Origin: Mortierella sp. BCC40632
Lineage: Eukaryota > Mortierellomycota > Mortierellomycetes > Mortierellales > Mortierellaceae
NCBI GenBank assembly: GCA_011634665.1
Contig: WAEK01000014.1
Location: 1,361,237-1,425,236 of the forward strand
Direction of reading: 5' to 3'
DNA: 64,000 nucleotides
Numbering within the stretch: the stretch's first letter is position 1; every line of letters begins with the position of its first letter. Shown one piece after another: positions 51,098-62,729 of this stretch. A program made the position numbers and the translations under genes. The notes beneath the pieces are model-generated. The model was not told the DNA's origin and did no database searches. It worked only from the letters and a program-made list of their open reading frames with translations.

Positions 51098-51363
51098 GTT
51101 GGAAATAGAGGAAACAGAATAGGGGTGAGAAAAGAGAGAGGAAAAAAGAAAAAAGGGGGGAGGGCGGGAGGGTCAAAGGAAAAAGGGGTGGGGAAAAAAA
51201 AGAAAAGAGAGGGAGGGTTCTAGGAACCGAGTGGAAAGGAAAGTAGAGGGGAAGAGTGAAAGTGAAGTGAATAAAAAGTACTGCCAGGGAGCTGCCTAAC
51301 GAGAGGAAGGAAAGATAATAGTCAGGGTAGAAGAGGCAGTGAATCGAGGGTACCTTGCTAACA

Positions 51364-51525
51364 TTCAACAAAGAAGGGAGTGGCAGGAAAAGATGATCTT
51401 TATTGGTGGTAGGTGAAGGGACTATTTATACATGTGAGTGAGGTGGACCTTTTAAGTTATAGGGGTGGGAGTGGACATGACCTCAAAGGTTAAAGGGGTG
51501 GGTGCTGATGGTCGATACTGTGACA
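51364..51525 (-). repeat. Gypsy-3 5' LTR
   Basis: 162 bp, matching the 3' LTR except for its first three bases. TTTATAC-type TATA sequence is present. The internal leader 51098-51363 is noncoding. Confidence 0.92.
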
Positions 51526-51659
51526 CCGCGGCACATCATGAAAAACCTCCAAGCAACGTCCAGTCGATGCCGGAGACCAGTGATCAACCATCTACCCCTA
51601 CTCTCTGCTCCTTGTAGAGTGTGCATCCAAAAGTGCTCCATCAGCATCTTAACGGTACC

Positions 51660-51804
51660 TAGTGTTTCTCAAAAAAAGCCCGAGCCGAAAAAGCTAGTCC
51701 CACACAATGTAAAATTTCTCGGTGAAAGCTCACCCGACTCGGCACGAAAATTTACATTGTGTGGGACTGGCTTTTTGGCTCGGGCTTTTTTTTGAGAAAC
51801 ACTA
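51660..51804. mobile_element. Family i MITE, 145 bp
   Basis: Full copy with the 8-bp duplication ACGGTACC (51652-51659, 51805-51812) inside the Crypton/Ndc10-type gene. Confidence 0.93.
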
Positions 51805-52455
51805 ACGGTACCCAATGGGTCCTCCTCAACAAACTCCACAGAGCCCTGATCAGTATCCGTTGCTCTCCCTGGTAGTCGCTATTCTCCTCCCATAGCCCTC
51901 CAACAAATCCCGAAGATAGTCTCTTGGCTTTCTTTCAGCAGTATTGAACATAACCTTGTTATCTGGGTCAGTGCGTTGCTGGCGGTAGAGCTCTCCAATG
52001 GCGGCGGCATAGCACTGAAGTGTGGCCACAGAGACGCATTGACGACGCCTCCTTCGTCGTCACTGATATCGGCCATTTCATCACCATCATCATCACCACC
52101 ATCGTCATCGTCGTCGTTGTCACTGCTGCTGTCGCCTTCACTGTTTTGCTCAAGCCCTTTGCCTCCGCTATTGCCTCTGACCTTAGACTTCCCCTTGCTG
52201 CTGCTTTTCCTCTTTCCCTTGGCCAGCGCTCGAGAGCTAACAGTTATGCGGGTGATACCTATTGTGAAGAACGAGTCGACAATCTAGGCAATCAAAGTGC
52301 TGATTCTATTAACCATAAATCGCAAGACTACGGTGAGTGTCGTCTGAAATACCTTTCCCAGGGATATCTTTCTCCGCCATGAGACAGGTGAAGTATCGTA
52401 AAACTTTGCCTTCGAGAACATTGTTGTCCGGGTAACCAACATCCCTGCACCAATT

Positions 52456-52645
52456 CTAAGTATACAGGTATTATTTGTGGGCCTAGTCAGAGGACGAAAG
52501 AAACTAAAGAAAGAGGTGCAGTCCAAATAGATGGGAGGACAGGCAAGCGTGACGGAGAAGGGCAAGAGGATGGAGGATTGTAAGATTGGAGGGGTACAAT
52601 GAGGAGATGAGAAAAAAAAAAAAAAAACGTCACCCTGAGACTCAC
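52456..52645 (-). other. Intron in the Crypton/Ndc10-type gene
   Basis: 190 nt, donor GTGAGTCTC and acceptor CTTAG on the minus strand. It contains a T18 run and joins RYQALFS to NWCRDVGYP, a continuity typical of this family. Confidence 0.6.
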
Positions 52646-53145
52646 CGAAAATAAAGCCTGGTAACGATCATACTGAGCGCGGGTCGAACTCGAAATGCAG
52701 TTTCTCCGCTCTTGGCGGACAACTTGGATGCATGCTAACTCTTTTTGCTTGAGCTCCAGCTGGCAAGAATTCTGCGCCTCCTTCTCGGCGCGGAACTGCT
52801 CGACCACAGAAGGCACGCTTTATCCTGTTCTTTGGCGTTTCTGAGAGTGCTGCTCTAACTCCACTGAATCGAGCTCGCGTTCGCGTCTCTTGGGGCCTCT
52901 TTTACTCGCAGCTGCGCTTTTATCTGGTAGGGGCGCAACATATCAAACAAATTAGTCTGTCAAAGAGACAGATTCATAAAAACCATAGACATTGACATGG
53001 TCGGATCGAATCGAATCTCAATTACATTGCTGTTACCATTATTGCGACGTTGCCGCCCATTATGAGGAAGTTGTGTTGATTGTAAACGCCGTGTTGTAAA
53101 TGCCATGGTACGGATAGAAAGGAGTGTGACATGAACGACATTCAT

Positions 53146-53999
53146 GGATTCACGAACTCCCTATATAGCTGGGATTGCAAGGCCTGTTGTCAGCTGGCCT
53201 ACGGCCAGTGAAAGTATGTGTATTTTTTTAATATCTTACTTTTGCCCTACCAGTCCATCGAGCTTGAATAGACCTCAGGGGATCACTCGCATTGGCCAGT
53301 GACGACACGTGATATTATGAACCACAAATGCATTAATATCGCTACAATACATAGATTAAATGAAATAACACATTAGGCTATATATTGTACTATCAATAAC
53401 ATCAATAATTGAAAAATATAATAAAGAATGCTAAACAAATTGATTAGATACATAGATGATAGTAGTGTGTAATCAAATGGTACGAATAAAAATATTTAAT
53501 TATAACTCTTACAACACATACTACAAAAATAACTTAGATAGAAAATATTAAGATAACAATTAAAACAAAGTATATATAAAAATAATCAATAATAATCGAC
53601 AACTGATATAAATATCAATTCCTTCAGAAAAGACACAACTATATGTTTCATCAAATAAAAGAAATCTTAAGTAAATAGTATTATAGTGATGATTTACTAT
53701 CCAAATGTCATATTAAATATAAAATGAAAATTACCTTGCATCTATATTAAAAAAATCATTGAGGGCCATAATTGAAAAGATTCTTGAGGCAATAATAAAT
53801 AAAAGTCACAATATTTTAAAAAAATAATACTAAACTATTGAACAAATCGATTGAATAAAAAAAAATAATCACGTACATTACTTTTATATATATAAATTTG
53901 TAAGAGTACAATTGATTAATTAATTAACACTTTTGTGCCTTGCAAAAATTTTTGACCACAGATTGAGAGGTCAATTCGCTCAATAACTTATTGAACATG
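53146..53999. other. AT-rich island
   Basis: From about 53220 to 53990 the sequence is strongly A+T-rich (AATAATAA, TATATA, ATTAATTAATT) with no coding frame. It contrasts sharply with the mixed composition elsewhere. No element termini were seen. Confidence 0.7.
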
Positions 54000-55705
54000 C
54001 GCGTTATCAGCTCCTCTCAAGCACTTATTTGCAACCAATGGTCACCTTCTTTGGTGCTCTCTAAAATTAAAGTGCTGGTTCCAAAGTATGGGTTGTGCAT
54101 CTCTTCCTCTTCCCTTTCAACATGAACCGTACCAGCGTTTCCCCTCCTTATCCGTACTCTGATGACTCTCAAGAATCTCCCGTCCTCTCCCTCCCCATCT
54201 CTCACTCAGACACAGAAACCTTCCACAACAACGCCTATTGAGCTCCCTTCCTCTTAAATATCCGCATCAACATTCGCAAGGGACAGCCCGCTCAACTCAC
54301 AGAGCCTTGAGGAGCAAGGATGGTCGCCAACTTGAGGCCCCTCAGACCGTACTCATCACCAACATTGGCTTCACAACCTTGGCTATTTTTTTGTGAAGGA
54401 TGAAGTCTGCCGAATGACTTTGGATGGGCAGTCGCTGTACACTGGCAAAAGGCCAGCTTGAAGTTTATCTTAAGCCAACTGGCAGGACCGGACAGAGGGG
54501 CTCATCCAACTATGCAAAGACAACGTTCCCTCAGAGCTACACAAAGCCTGGCGCCACTTCCGTAAGGTACTCGACAATCAAGGGAAAAGAGAACGAAATG
54601 GTCATCCTCGATATCTTCACCTACATCATGCTCAGCAACACTACTCTCAACCGCGGGTCGCAAGTTTCAGTCCGCGACCATACTGTTTCCATTACGCGGG
54701 CGGTCAAGCGAGGGCAAATGCGACCCATGGGCCGATACGAGTCAGCTTGGTGTGCTCAGACACTATCAAGACGCAAAGTCGTCCCCAGGACGATAGGGAG
54801 GTACCCAAAATACCAGAGACTACCACCAGGACCCAGGCCCGCCACATTGACCAAATGATTGCTGGGAAGGTCGTATTCCAGCAAGACCTGAGCAGGGAGG
54901 AGACGGCCCGGTGACTCTGCGCGTCACCTCGATTACCTTCGCCAGCAGAGAGGAGCTCCAGAAAGCAATAGGGTTGGTCCCAGATTCCAACCTCAGCAGT
55001 CTCCGGGGCGACCAACGCGATGACTCTGAGAATGAATCACACTCAAGTGGCAATCTAATGTCAGCTAATAACAGACGCTACCACACCTCCCCTTCCTCCT
55101 CATCCTTATCCGAAATCGATTTGGCGCCTGTCGCACAGACCTCCCACCATTTCTCTCGAGGCGCCATCCTCGATCACGCACTCTCTGAGAAAACCATGCA
55201 GAAAATATCTCTGGGCAGACCAGCAGCGCCTGTTCTCCCTGACCGCCATCAACTGCTCCGTTGCCCGCCAACTCGCCCTCCTATTGATTCTTCCGCCCCC
55301 GTTAACAGCCCAGTACGCCGAAGCACAAGGAGATCTCCTTTATGCTCCCCTCTTCACAAGACAATTTTTGGCCAGACTTCCCCACCTGACTGAGCGCGAG
55401 AAAGTTCAAGTCATTCAAGTGGACACGGACAATGAGCGAAGCAATAGAGGCGATGTGCGAAAGAAGAAAGAGGCCAGCCACACCTGCCGCAGCGCAAGCT
55501 GGGGAATGATGAGAACGAGGATCATGAAGACAGGTTGGTAAGAAGAAGGCGCAAAAGAAAGCGCGCGGGATATTCCTAGCTTTTTTTTTTTTTTTGGTAG
55601 TGTTCTCAAGTAAATTTCTTTTAGTCCTGGTGGAGTGACAAAAATGCCTTCACTACCGTACCCACAATGTGAATACATGTTGATGGTGGTGGTGCGTGAA
55701 TACGC
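54000..55705 (+). other. Unassigned region with several open frames
   Basis: Plus-strand frames include a short one from 54122 (MNRTSVSPPYPYSDDSQESP), 54424-54858 (GQLEVYLKPTGRTGQRGSSN, LDIFTYIMLSNTTLNRGSQV) and 54911-55393. The 55300-55500 part also reads APLFTRQFLARLPHLTEREK. Codon-like order continues across frames, so this could be one frameshifted gene, possibly a decayed gag or host gene. No domain recognised. A T17 run lies at 55580-55595. Confidence 0.3.
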
Positions 55706-56384
55706 CGCAAAATAGTGCCTAAATTATCATGACTCTAATCAATATCTGTTCTTCTCTATAATAGACCTCAGAGACGCAAGCAGGATGGACTAACTTACGA
55801 GAACAGGAAAAAAGGGTAACTTCAGGACGAAGGAAGTTGCCCAGAAATAAGAAAGGAGGTCTGGTATTCTTTCTAACTAATAAGAGAACAATAGAATAGA
55901 GTGGCTATCAACAAATGGGATCTTGTGGTCATAATCCTTTGCGGATCAAACTGGAATGGGTCCGTGAAGTCCATGCATCGTGGCCGGGAGGACAATGAGC
56001 CAAACGATGGTCCATAGACCATTGTTTGGGAGCCTTTCTTGAATGCAATCACCTCCAAAACCGAGTCTCATACGTACCAAAATGCAGTCGTTACTTCGAT
56101 CTGTTAACTATCTCCCTGCCGTCACGCTGGTGAGGAATCGAGGAGAGGTATGATGAGATCTGTTCAGGACATATGTGAGAAAATAGGCCTTTAGTATAGA
56201 GAGAGTTTGGGGGGGGAGCATGGTTCCTGTAGAAGTTTCGGAGACTTGCTGGTACCTGAAAAAAAAAGAGCACGCTGGAAGCGAAGGGCAAATGTATTCG
56301 GAAGAAAGAAGCTGCCCTTTTATTTAGTGGGTGGGGTCCTTATATAGCCCCCACGGGCCACCACCGGAAGACACCTAATCGCGC
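55706..56384 (-). repeat. Gypsy-4 3' LTR
   Basis: Direct repeat of 62730-63416. On the coding strand GGGGGCTATATAAGGACC is a convincing TATA box in the early part of the LTR. Confidence 0.78.
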
Positions 56385-56759
56385 GTTTACTACACCACAC
56401 AGCATCGAGATCCCGCGTGCCTCTTCGATACACACCGTCTATCGCCTGCCAAGTGAATGCCTCTACCTATCTAATCTGAACCGTCCTATGCTATTTTTTT
56501 TTTTTTTTTTTTTGGTGACGCGTCCATAAGCCTCTCATTTGTCTCTTCCTCCTCTCATCTCTTCCTTTCCCTTCTCCAGTCTCTTCATCTTTCTTTCTCC
56601 AGTCTCTTCATCTTTTTTCTTTCTCCCATCTAATCGTCGATCTTAAATCGCGTAAGACTGCGGGTGGTTAACTGATCGCTTATTTCGATAAGGTACAACT
56701 TTTACCCTCCTTGACAAAACCTATTCGTGGCCGCATTGCCAGCCAGACATGCTTGAATC
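56385..56759. other. Gypsy-4 internal 3' noncoding region
   Basis: A T21 run at 56492-56512 and pyrimidine-rich CTTTCTCCAGTCTCTTCATC repeats (56560-56630). No gene seen. Confidence 0.6.
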
Positions 56760-57680
56760 CAAAAAGGTCCTTTCCATTTTTTGGCTTCTAACTTCCCTGA
56801 TTTATCTTGTGCTCGCTTGTGATCAAACAATAGAACCGGCTGGCCCCCACTTCAAACTTGATTCGGTTCCCGGCTTTCATCGTACAATTCAGGAGCTCAT
56901 GGTGTCTGATTACTCGACTACGGACCCTCACGCAGAGCACTGAGATATGCCCGTCGGTCCTGGTCCATCTGGCTCACATCCTCTTCGTCCAACAAGGTCC
57001 GTTGTCGATCATTCCCCAGGGTGAGCGCCGGCGCTTTCGACCAAAGACAAGTTCATATGGCGAAGCTCCCCAACAGGAGGTTGGTGTATTCTCCACGTCC
57101 AGGTAACCCCGATCGAGGTGCTCACTCCCACTGATCCACTGGACTAAGTCTCTCGGATAAACACCGAGCTAACTGTCTGGTCATGAATTTGTTGTATTCT
57201 CCACTTTTCCATTAGTTTGCGGATGGTAGGCTGGGGCTGTGACGACGTTGATCTTGAGCTTATTACAGTAGACCCGGAAAACTCCCGCGCAGAGAAGGGA
57301 CCCATTGTCGGTGATGATGGTCTCCTGGGGCCCATATCGCGCTGTCCAATTTCGCTGGAATGCTCTCCGCACAGTCTTTCCTTCCAAGTTTGCCATTGCT
57401 ACCGATTCAATCCATCCCGACAGATAACAAATGATGTTCAGGATATGGCGCTTTCCGTTAGACTCTGGCAAAAGGACCAACTGTGTCGAGCCCAACAGTG
57501 TTGAAGATGGTTGGCGGTGGAGGAATCCGATGCAACTGATATCGGGTAGACTCTTTTCTTTGGAACCGCTGACATGTATCGCACACCTCTACCATCTTTT
57601 GATATCGGCGTACTGTCCTGGCCAGAAAATATGACAAGTTCACAAGTTGGAAGGTACCCTGGATTCCTAGGGTGGCCTAC
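56760..57680 (-). pseudogene. Gypsy-4 integrase, degraded
   Basis: The zinc-binding Cys pair is in VCDTCQRFQRKES (about 57600). The core shows VGLDTVGPFA, TIITDNGSLLCAGVF and AYHPQTNGKVENTTN. Further 3' come ASPYELVFGRKRRRSPWGMI and a C-terminal VLLFDHKRAQDKSGKLEAKK ending WKGPF, like the GPY/F module. Multiple frame breaks are present. Confidence 0.8.
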
Positions 57681-57926
57681 GACTGATGACCCATGGCACC
57701 GTTCCAGGACTTGTTTCACTTCGGCAGGGAGGCACGTACTGCTTGGACCTTCCCAGGAGAACCTTTTTCCAGAGCTTTCCTCCCATCAGGAAGTAACCAG
57801 TCGCCCGGCGTGGGATGCCTTTCCGTTTGGCCTCGCTAAAGGTGTTCAAGTTTTGCTTCCTGAGAGATATTCCCACGATAGAATCGAATGGTTCTTGTCC
57901 TCCGGTCAGCAGTAGGATCTTCCTAT

Positions 57927-58440
57927 TCAAGGCCTTACTGTCCTCAATATTGTCGATCTCATCGTCTCCAGGCCGCGGTCTTCCATCCCTTCAATGAGCT
58001 GCATTCTGACTCTCGACAATGGGTCGGAATCCTTCATGTCCTTACCAGGCCGATGGTGTATAATAACGTTGAACTCCGCGATGAATGAACTCCATCTATA
58101 AGTAAGTCTGTTGTTTTGATGTTGGAGGTTATGCAGGTACAATATCGCTCGATGGTCGATGAACATGGACCCTTTTCCTAACAGAAGATGTTCATTCTTC
58201 TTCAGGCAATAGGTCAGCCCAAGTAGTTCTCGCTCTGAGGCGAAATATCTTGTCTCCGGCCCTGACAACTTCCGACTTCCAAACAAGATAGGCCTGTACC
58301 TGGTCTGGATAGTGATGTTCTTGTCGTCTTCGATTTCTGCAGCATGCGCCATCACATATCGGTGACCTTGTCCGAGGTGTCCGCCGATATGATGACGGCC
58401 GTTTATGATCGATCATTATCAGGATTGAGAACCCAATAAG
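57927..58440 (-). pseudogene. Gypsy-4 RNase H, degraded
   Basis: It shows RPILFGSRKLSGPETRYFAS, ERELLGLTYCLKKNEHLLLG, SMFIDHRAILYLHNLQHQNN and IHHRPGKDMKDSDPLSR. The initial Asp region lies in another frame around 58390-58420. Confidence 0.8.
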
Positions 58441-59480
58441 GCTTGCTGGACATTCACGAAGGCCTCCTCATATTGCTTGTCTTCTTTCCACGCCTTGATG
58501 AATTGGGCCCGGCTTCTTGTCATAACGATACAGTTCGAACAACGGTGAAGCCCATCCCGCCAGCCACGATATGAAATCGCTCATAAACAACACGCGAACC
58601 CAATGAAGCCACGGAGCTCCTTGACATTTGTGGGAGTCGGCCAAAGTGGATTTTTCAACTTCTTCGGGTCCGCGCTGATACTGCTCCCGCTAACGATGCG
58701 CCCCAGGAATTCCCGTTGCTTCACCAAGAAACCGGACTTCGCGCCCGAGAACGATCCATTAAACTCATCCATCCGAGCGAGGCGCCACCTTCAATTGATC
58801 GATGTGATGTTGGATCTTCTCAGCTCCCAGCCCCATATATCATCGACAAATGAAGCCAGACGATCCCTGAGAATGGGCACATCGAACACCTCATAACATG
58901 TGCCGGATGTACCACTGCATCGAGTCGGCCAAGCCCATGGGCAGTACAGTATACTCCCATAGCCCTCTCGGGAAGGCCACTGCTGTCAAATATCGGCATT
59001 TCTCGGCAATGACAGGGAGACTGGAGATATCCGTCCTTGCAATCCCAGAATGAGAATCCCTTTCACATCCTTGCAACCGGTAGATCTCCGTCATAGGGTC
59101 CGGGATGGGCCACGCCATTTTGCTGGATCATTTTGTTCACTGGGATGAAATTGACACAAATTCGATATGACCCATCCTTCTTGCTGACCAACAATGGATT
59201 ACATGACACTGGGCTACTGGACTTCTGCATCTTCCCTGCTGGAACCATCATGTCGACGTAGTCGTCAGCACTTTGATTTGCTCCGGGTGAATACTTCCCT
59301 CGTGTAGGCTCTTGGCAGGGGAACACTTGCATCGACCTGGAATTCGGCTGGAGCCTGTGGTTTGCTGATGTCCAACGTACGGGACATCTCTCCTGGGAAG
59401 CGGGAAGCATTCTTTGTGTCGTTCGAAGATGCTGGTGATCTCGTCAATCCTCTCATTCACCTCGGGGCAGATCTCCAACG
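58441..59480 (-). pseudogene. Gypsy-4 reverse transcriptase, degraded
   Basis: From the N terminus: NPLLVSKKDGSYRICVNFIP, AVAFPRGLWEYTVLPMGLAD, then the catalytic LASFVDDIWGWE (FVDD) near 58850, and REFLGRIVSGSSISADPKKL and TPTNVKELRGFIGFACCL. The segments are spread over at least four frames. Family order is preserved. Confidence 0.78.
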
Positions 59481-60600
59481 AAACACATTACGATCTTTCT
59501 AGTCCCCGGCAACAATCGGACAGGGGTATCGGACAAAAAATGTCTCGACACCTGGGGAGCTTCCAGGCAAGCCATATTGGTTGCTTACAAAAATTTGGCG
59601 GAAATCTGCAGGCGTCTTGATAGTCCTCTCCGATATCAACACTTCCTTCATTTCAGGAGCTGCTGGGACCCTAACCAGAAGGAATACCGACGCAATGTCT
59701 CCCTTATATCGTCCTGGATCAACTCGTACATGCCACGATCTCCATATCACTCTGGTCGGGATCCTGCATAGCCTTTTAATCAACAGTACTTGCGATCCTC
59801 CTCTTCGTCTTCGATCCCCTCCGTCTCGTCCGTTTCCTCCCCAGACTCTGAAGAGTGGTCAGAGTATTATTCGTAACCACTTCTGGATCCACTGTCCTCC
59901 CTCCAGTATCCGTCTCGATTTCCTCCCCGAGGAGGATCACCGGGGCTTTCAGAACTAAAGGTGAGGTGCCATTCACCGCATCCACTTCAACGCGACGGTT
60001 ATGCAGATGGAAGACATATTTCCCCTCGTGGACCACTCGGTAGTACCACGCATCTTCTCCATGAATGCCCTTCCTAACAGTATGTCCAAATGGTGGATCA
60101 TCCATGATAACACATCCAATAGGTATCAACAGCCCCTTCGATATTGAATTTGGTACTTCTGGAACTTTCACCGTTCACCGCGGCCCCGCCGGTGATCCCC
60201 TTTTATCGCAATGGAGGAGTGGGAGGAAGCATTCGCGATACCCGTCTTTTTTCCAAAAACTTGCGGCTGATCACATTCACGCACGATCCGCCATCCAACA
60301 GTGGTTTGACTGGTTCGTTCACCGTAGCAGGAAAGCAGTGTGTGTGCTAAAATCACACACCTCGCTCTTGGAGTAGAAACGTATGATAATCCTTTTCCTC
60401 CAGGGTCAGATGGAGTGAGGGATGTTGTCTCAACAGATACGTCCTCTTCTCTTGCGGTGTTCTTCAGAGCTTGCCCCAGCATCCTTCGGATATGAGGACC
60501 GATTCCATGAGGTCGGCTATAGACAGCTTTCCACCATTGTTGCTCTTCAAACATTCCTCGATACTGAAGGGGTGCGCCCAGGGTCATCCCTGATCGGCGC
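59481..60600 (-). pseudogene. Gypsy-4 protease region, degraded
   Basis: A frame at 59776-60171 (IPIGCVIMDDPPFGHTVRKG, HLHNRRVEVDAVNGTSPLVL) and sequence near 60280 resembling VNEPVKPLLDGGSCVNVI, a likely retropepsin active site with DGGS, suggest the protease and its linker. Strongly frameshifted; assignment rests on position and this motif. Confidence 0.5.
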
Positions 60601-62560
60601 AGGCGGGGACGGATCTTTTTTTGAGGTCTGTCTTGTCTTTGGTCTTCTCCTTATTGTCACCGTTCCGCGCGCCATCGACAGGGATTCTCCCAGGGGCTTT
60701 TGCCTCTTACTTGACTTTGGCTTAGCCTTCTCATTTATTTTTCCTGGCGTTGGCTGACCACTTTCTTTGTCAGTCTCGGGCTTCGGCGTTGGTCTTGCAA
60801 GTCGGGTCTTCGGGATCTCAACTGGACACAATGTTTCGTTTGGGAGGGAGCTACGCGTTCATCCGAAGATCCCATTTTCTCAGCATCGCTGTCGCCGTAA
60901 GACCTTTCTCGGGACTCTCTGTCCACTGTTGCCGGGTCGGCTGAAGCAGGCTGAGAGCCATGATTTTCGGTCAATGTCTCCTGTCAGCTCCTTCGAGGCT
61001 CCGTAGTGGATCGGACAGGGGCGCGAAACCTTGTATCGGTACAGATTTTGCACTGGTAGCCCTCGCTAGTCGTGATGCTTGGTTTGACCTGAGAGGCGCC
61101 AGGTGTTATCGGGAACAATCGCTTCGTTGAGGCCGTGTCTCGAGTTGCCTTTTGGCACGCGTCCGGCGTTTGGTTTCATGGCTGCAAAGGAGTTATACAT
61201 ATCAGGTGGCGTCGACTTCCATTGGGATAGTGAGGCTGACCATAGCTCTCACCATCCCTGGTAAAAATCCTCCGAGTTTGTCTTGCTCATACGTGAATTC
61301 GCGAAAGTCCCCTCGGTTATGAACACGCTGCCATGAACGTCTCGGCCTCAGGATACTCCCATCTGGTTCTGATATTCCATCCCGCGCTAGCATTGTCTTT
61401 CGTGGATGGCTCAGGACAATCATTAGAATAATGACCTTTCTAGACGACAGTTGAAACACTCGATCTCTTCCAATGGACGCCTTTGACGAGGTTCAACGGC
61501 TCCCTGGTGCCGAGGAGTATTATTATTCGGCCGTTGTCTACCGATCATGATGCGGGAGCTCATTCACAGCCAGGTTTGAGTTATCCAGTTCCATATCCTT
61601 GTTTCCCACTTTTCGCAGGCGCTCCGGCTTGGCAGGACTGGTGGGAGGTTTGCTGGATGGAAAGCTGGAACCCTCATTTTCCTTCTTTTTTTTCGCTTTT
61701 CTCATCGTCGCGCAGACAGGCCCAATGGTTTTCTAGCTTGAGCCGCCTTTCGTGCTTCAACGACAGCTTGATCGATCGTCTTGTCCGCTTTGGACATGTT
61801 TTGGCAATCTCTCTTTTCGACGGGGAATACCTGAGGTAGAGCGCTTGGATCGTTGCGTTTATCGTCGACCGTATGCCGTTTTTCATCATGGCTCGTCGAT
61901 GTCGGGGCTACGGCTCGCCAAAACGAATGAGATATACTCTAGTGATCCTCATCCTCTTCCTGCTTGCATGCTCGAATATCCTCAATCGTTCCCAGTTTCT
62001 GCCGAATATGATCAGGCGGAAAACTCTCCTCGAGTTCGTCCAAGATTCCTTTGGTCACGTTTTGGTCCTCCCTGATTTCGGAGAACCAATATTGCTCAGT
62101 CGTGCCGACTAAGGCCTGTCCGAGCATCCTCATCGCGATGACATTTCTGTCTCCCTGAGGCAGGTCCCAGATATTCGAGCTGGAGATATGCTCTGAAATA
62201 TTCCACCCACTCGCCTAACATTTTCACCTTTGGGATCGAATTTTCTTTCCCCATGATAGACCCCGCTTGTTGGCCTCAGTGATCATCTGGGGCGTGATGG
62301 GGAACACGTTCCGGCACCGGTAAAAGGGCGGTAACAGAACTTGTTACTGGAGCAGGGACCCGGGGTCACTCCCGAACTCGCCTGGTATCCACGTTCGATG
62401 GATGAATGATCATCTCCACTGGCGTCATCCGACTCGGATTGATTGATTGGCCCTTTTCTCTCATTGCTGGAAGTTAGAGGCAGAGGGCATACGCAATAAT
62501 TTCAAGTCCGCTTCAAAACGATCCATTCTCCGATTGTTTTGCTCTTGCGCTTCACGAATC
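60601..62560 (-). pseudogene. Gypsy-4 gag region, degraded
   Basis: A basic, Pro/Lys-rich stretch (60547-60974) follows a Gag-like part. A Cys-containing segment near 61450 (ECFNCRLER-like) could be a damaged zinc knuckle. Upstream frames 61200-62300 (GAIEDIRACKQEEDEDH-like, EHIFRAR) fit a capsid but are broken. The start codon could not be fixed. Confidence 0.4.
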
Positions 62561-62729
62561 TGCTTCAACACTGGAGAGCAACTCCCGACTCCGGAAATTC
62601 TGGCTCGGTTACAGGGGTTCCCTGGGTGACTCAGAGAAAAAAAAAAAAAAAAAATTTCTTTGTTTTGTTTATCCTTGGCTTTAATCAGTTGGACAATCCA
62701 CGATTGCCAGGTTCTCCACCAGTTTTCTG
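62561..62729. other. Gypsy-4 leader with putative primer-binding site
   Basis: An A/T run (62638-62654) is followed by the complement of TGGTGGAGAACCTGGCAATCG immediately before the 5' LTR. Confidence 0.55.

Larger units (their letters stand above)
40809..51525 (-). mobile_element. Gypsy-3: chromodomain Ty3/gypsy element inflated to 10.7 kb
   Basis: The 162-bp LTRs at 40809-40970 and 51364-51525 differ by eye only in the first three bases (TCT or TTC, where TG is expected). The target duplication CCGCG lies at 40804-40808 and 51526-51530, and removal restores the recombinase codons around CRGEVTRR. A polypurine tract (AATGGGGGAAGG) precedes the 3' LTR. TGTTAGCAAGG at the 5' LTR edge resembles the primer-binding sites of Gypsy-1 and Gypsy-2. 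It hosts two Tc1 elements and one non-autonomous LTR element; without them it is about 5.6 kb. Confidence 0.92.
40411..52900 (-). pseudogene. Crypton/Ndc10-type tyrosine recombinase gene, split by Gypsy-3 and a MITE
   Basis: N-terminal exon (52646 to about 52900): basic KRGPKRRERELDSVELEQHS, then coiled SSTRAQYDRYQALF. A predicted intron (52456-52645) joins to NWCRDVGYPDNNVLEGKVLR. Downstream are a Lys/Ser-rich and Asp-rich stretch (52090-52230), then VSVATLQCYAAAIGELYRQQ. After the MITE come LITGLRHRLDVAWRFFMMCR, completed across Gypsy-3 by GEVTRRMRLPDLFG, then VLGVVLMMRQGKTSKLGKIQ and CPVGALAFYLLEYW. This order is that of Ndc10-like DNA-binding domains and fungal Crypton recombinases. The RGE..R may hold the catalytic Arg. 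A domesticated protein is the alternative. Frame breaks occur near 52045 and 40580. Confidence 0.7.
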
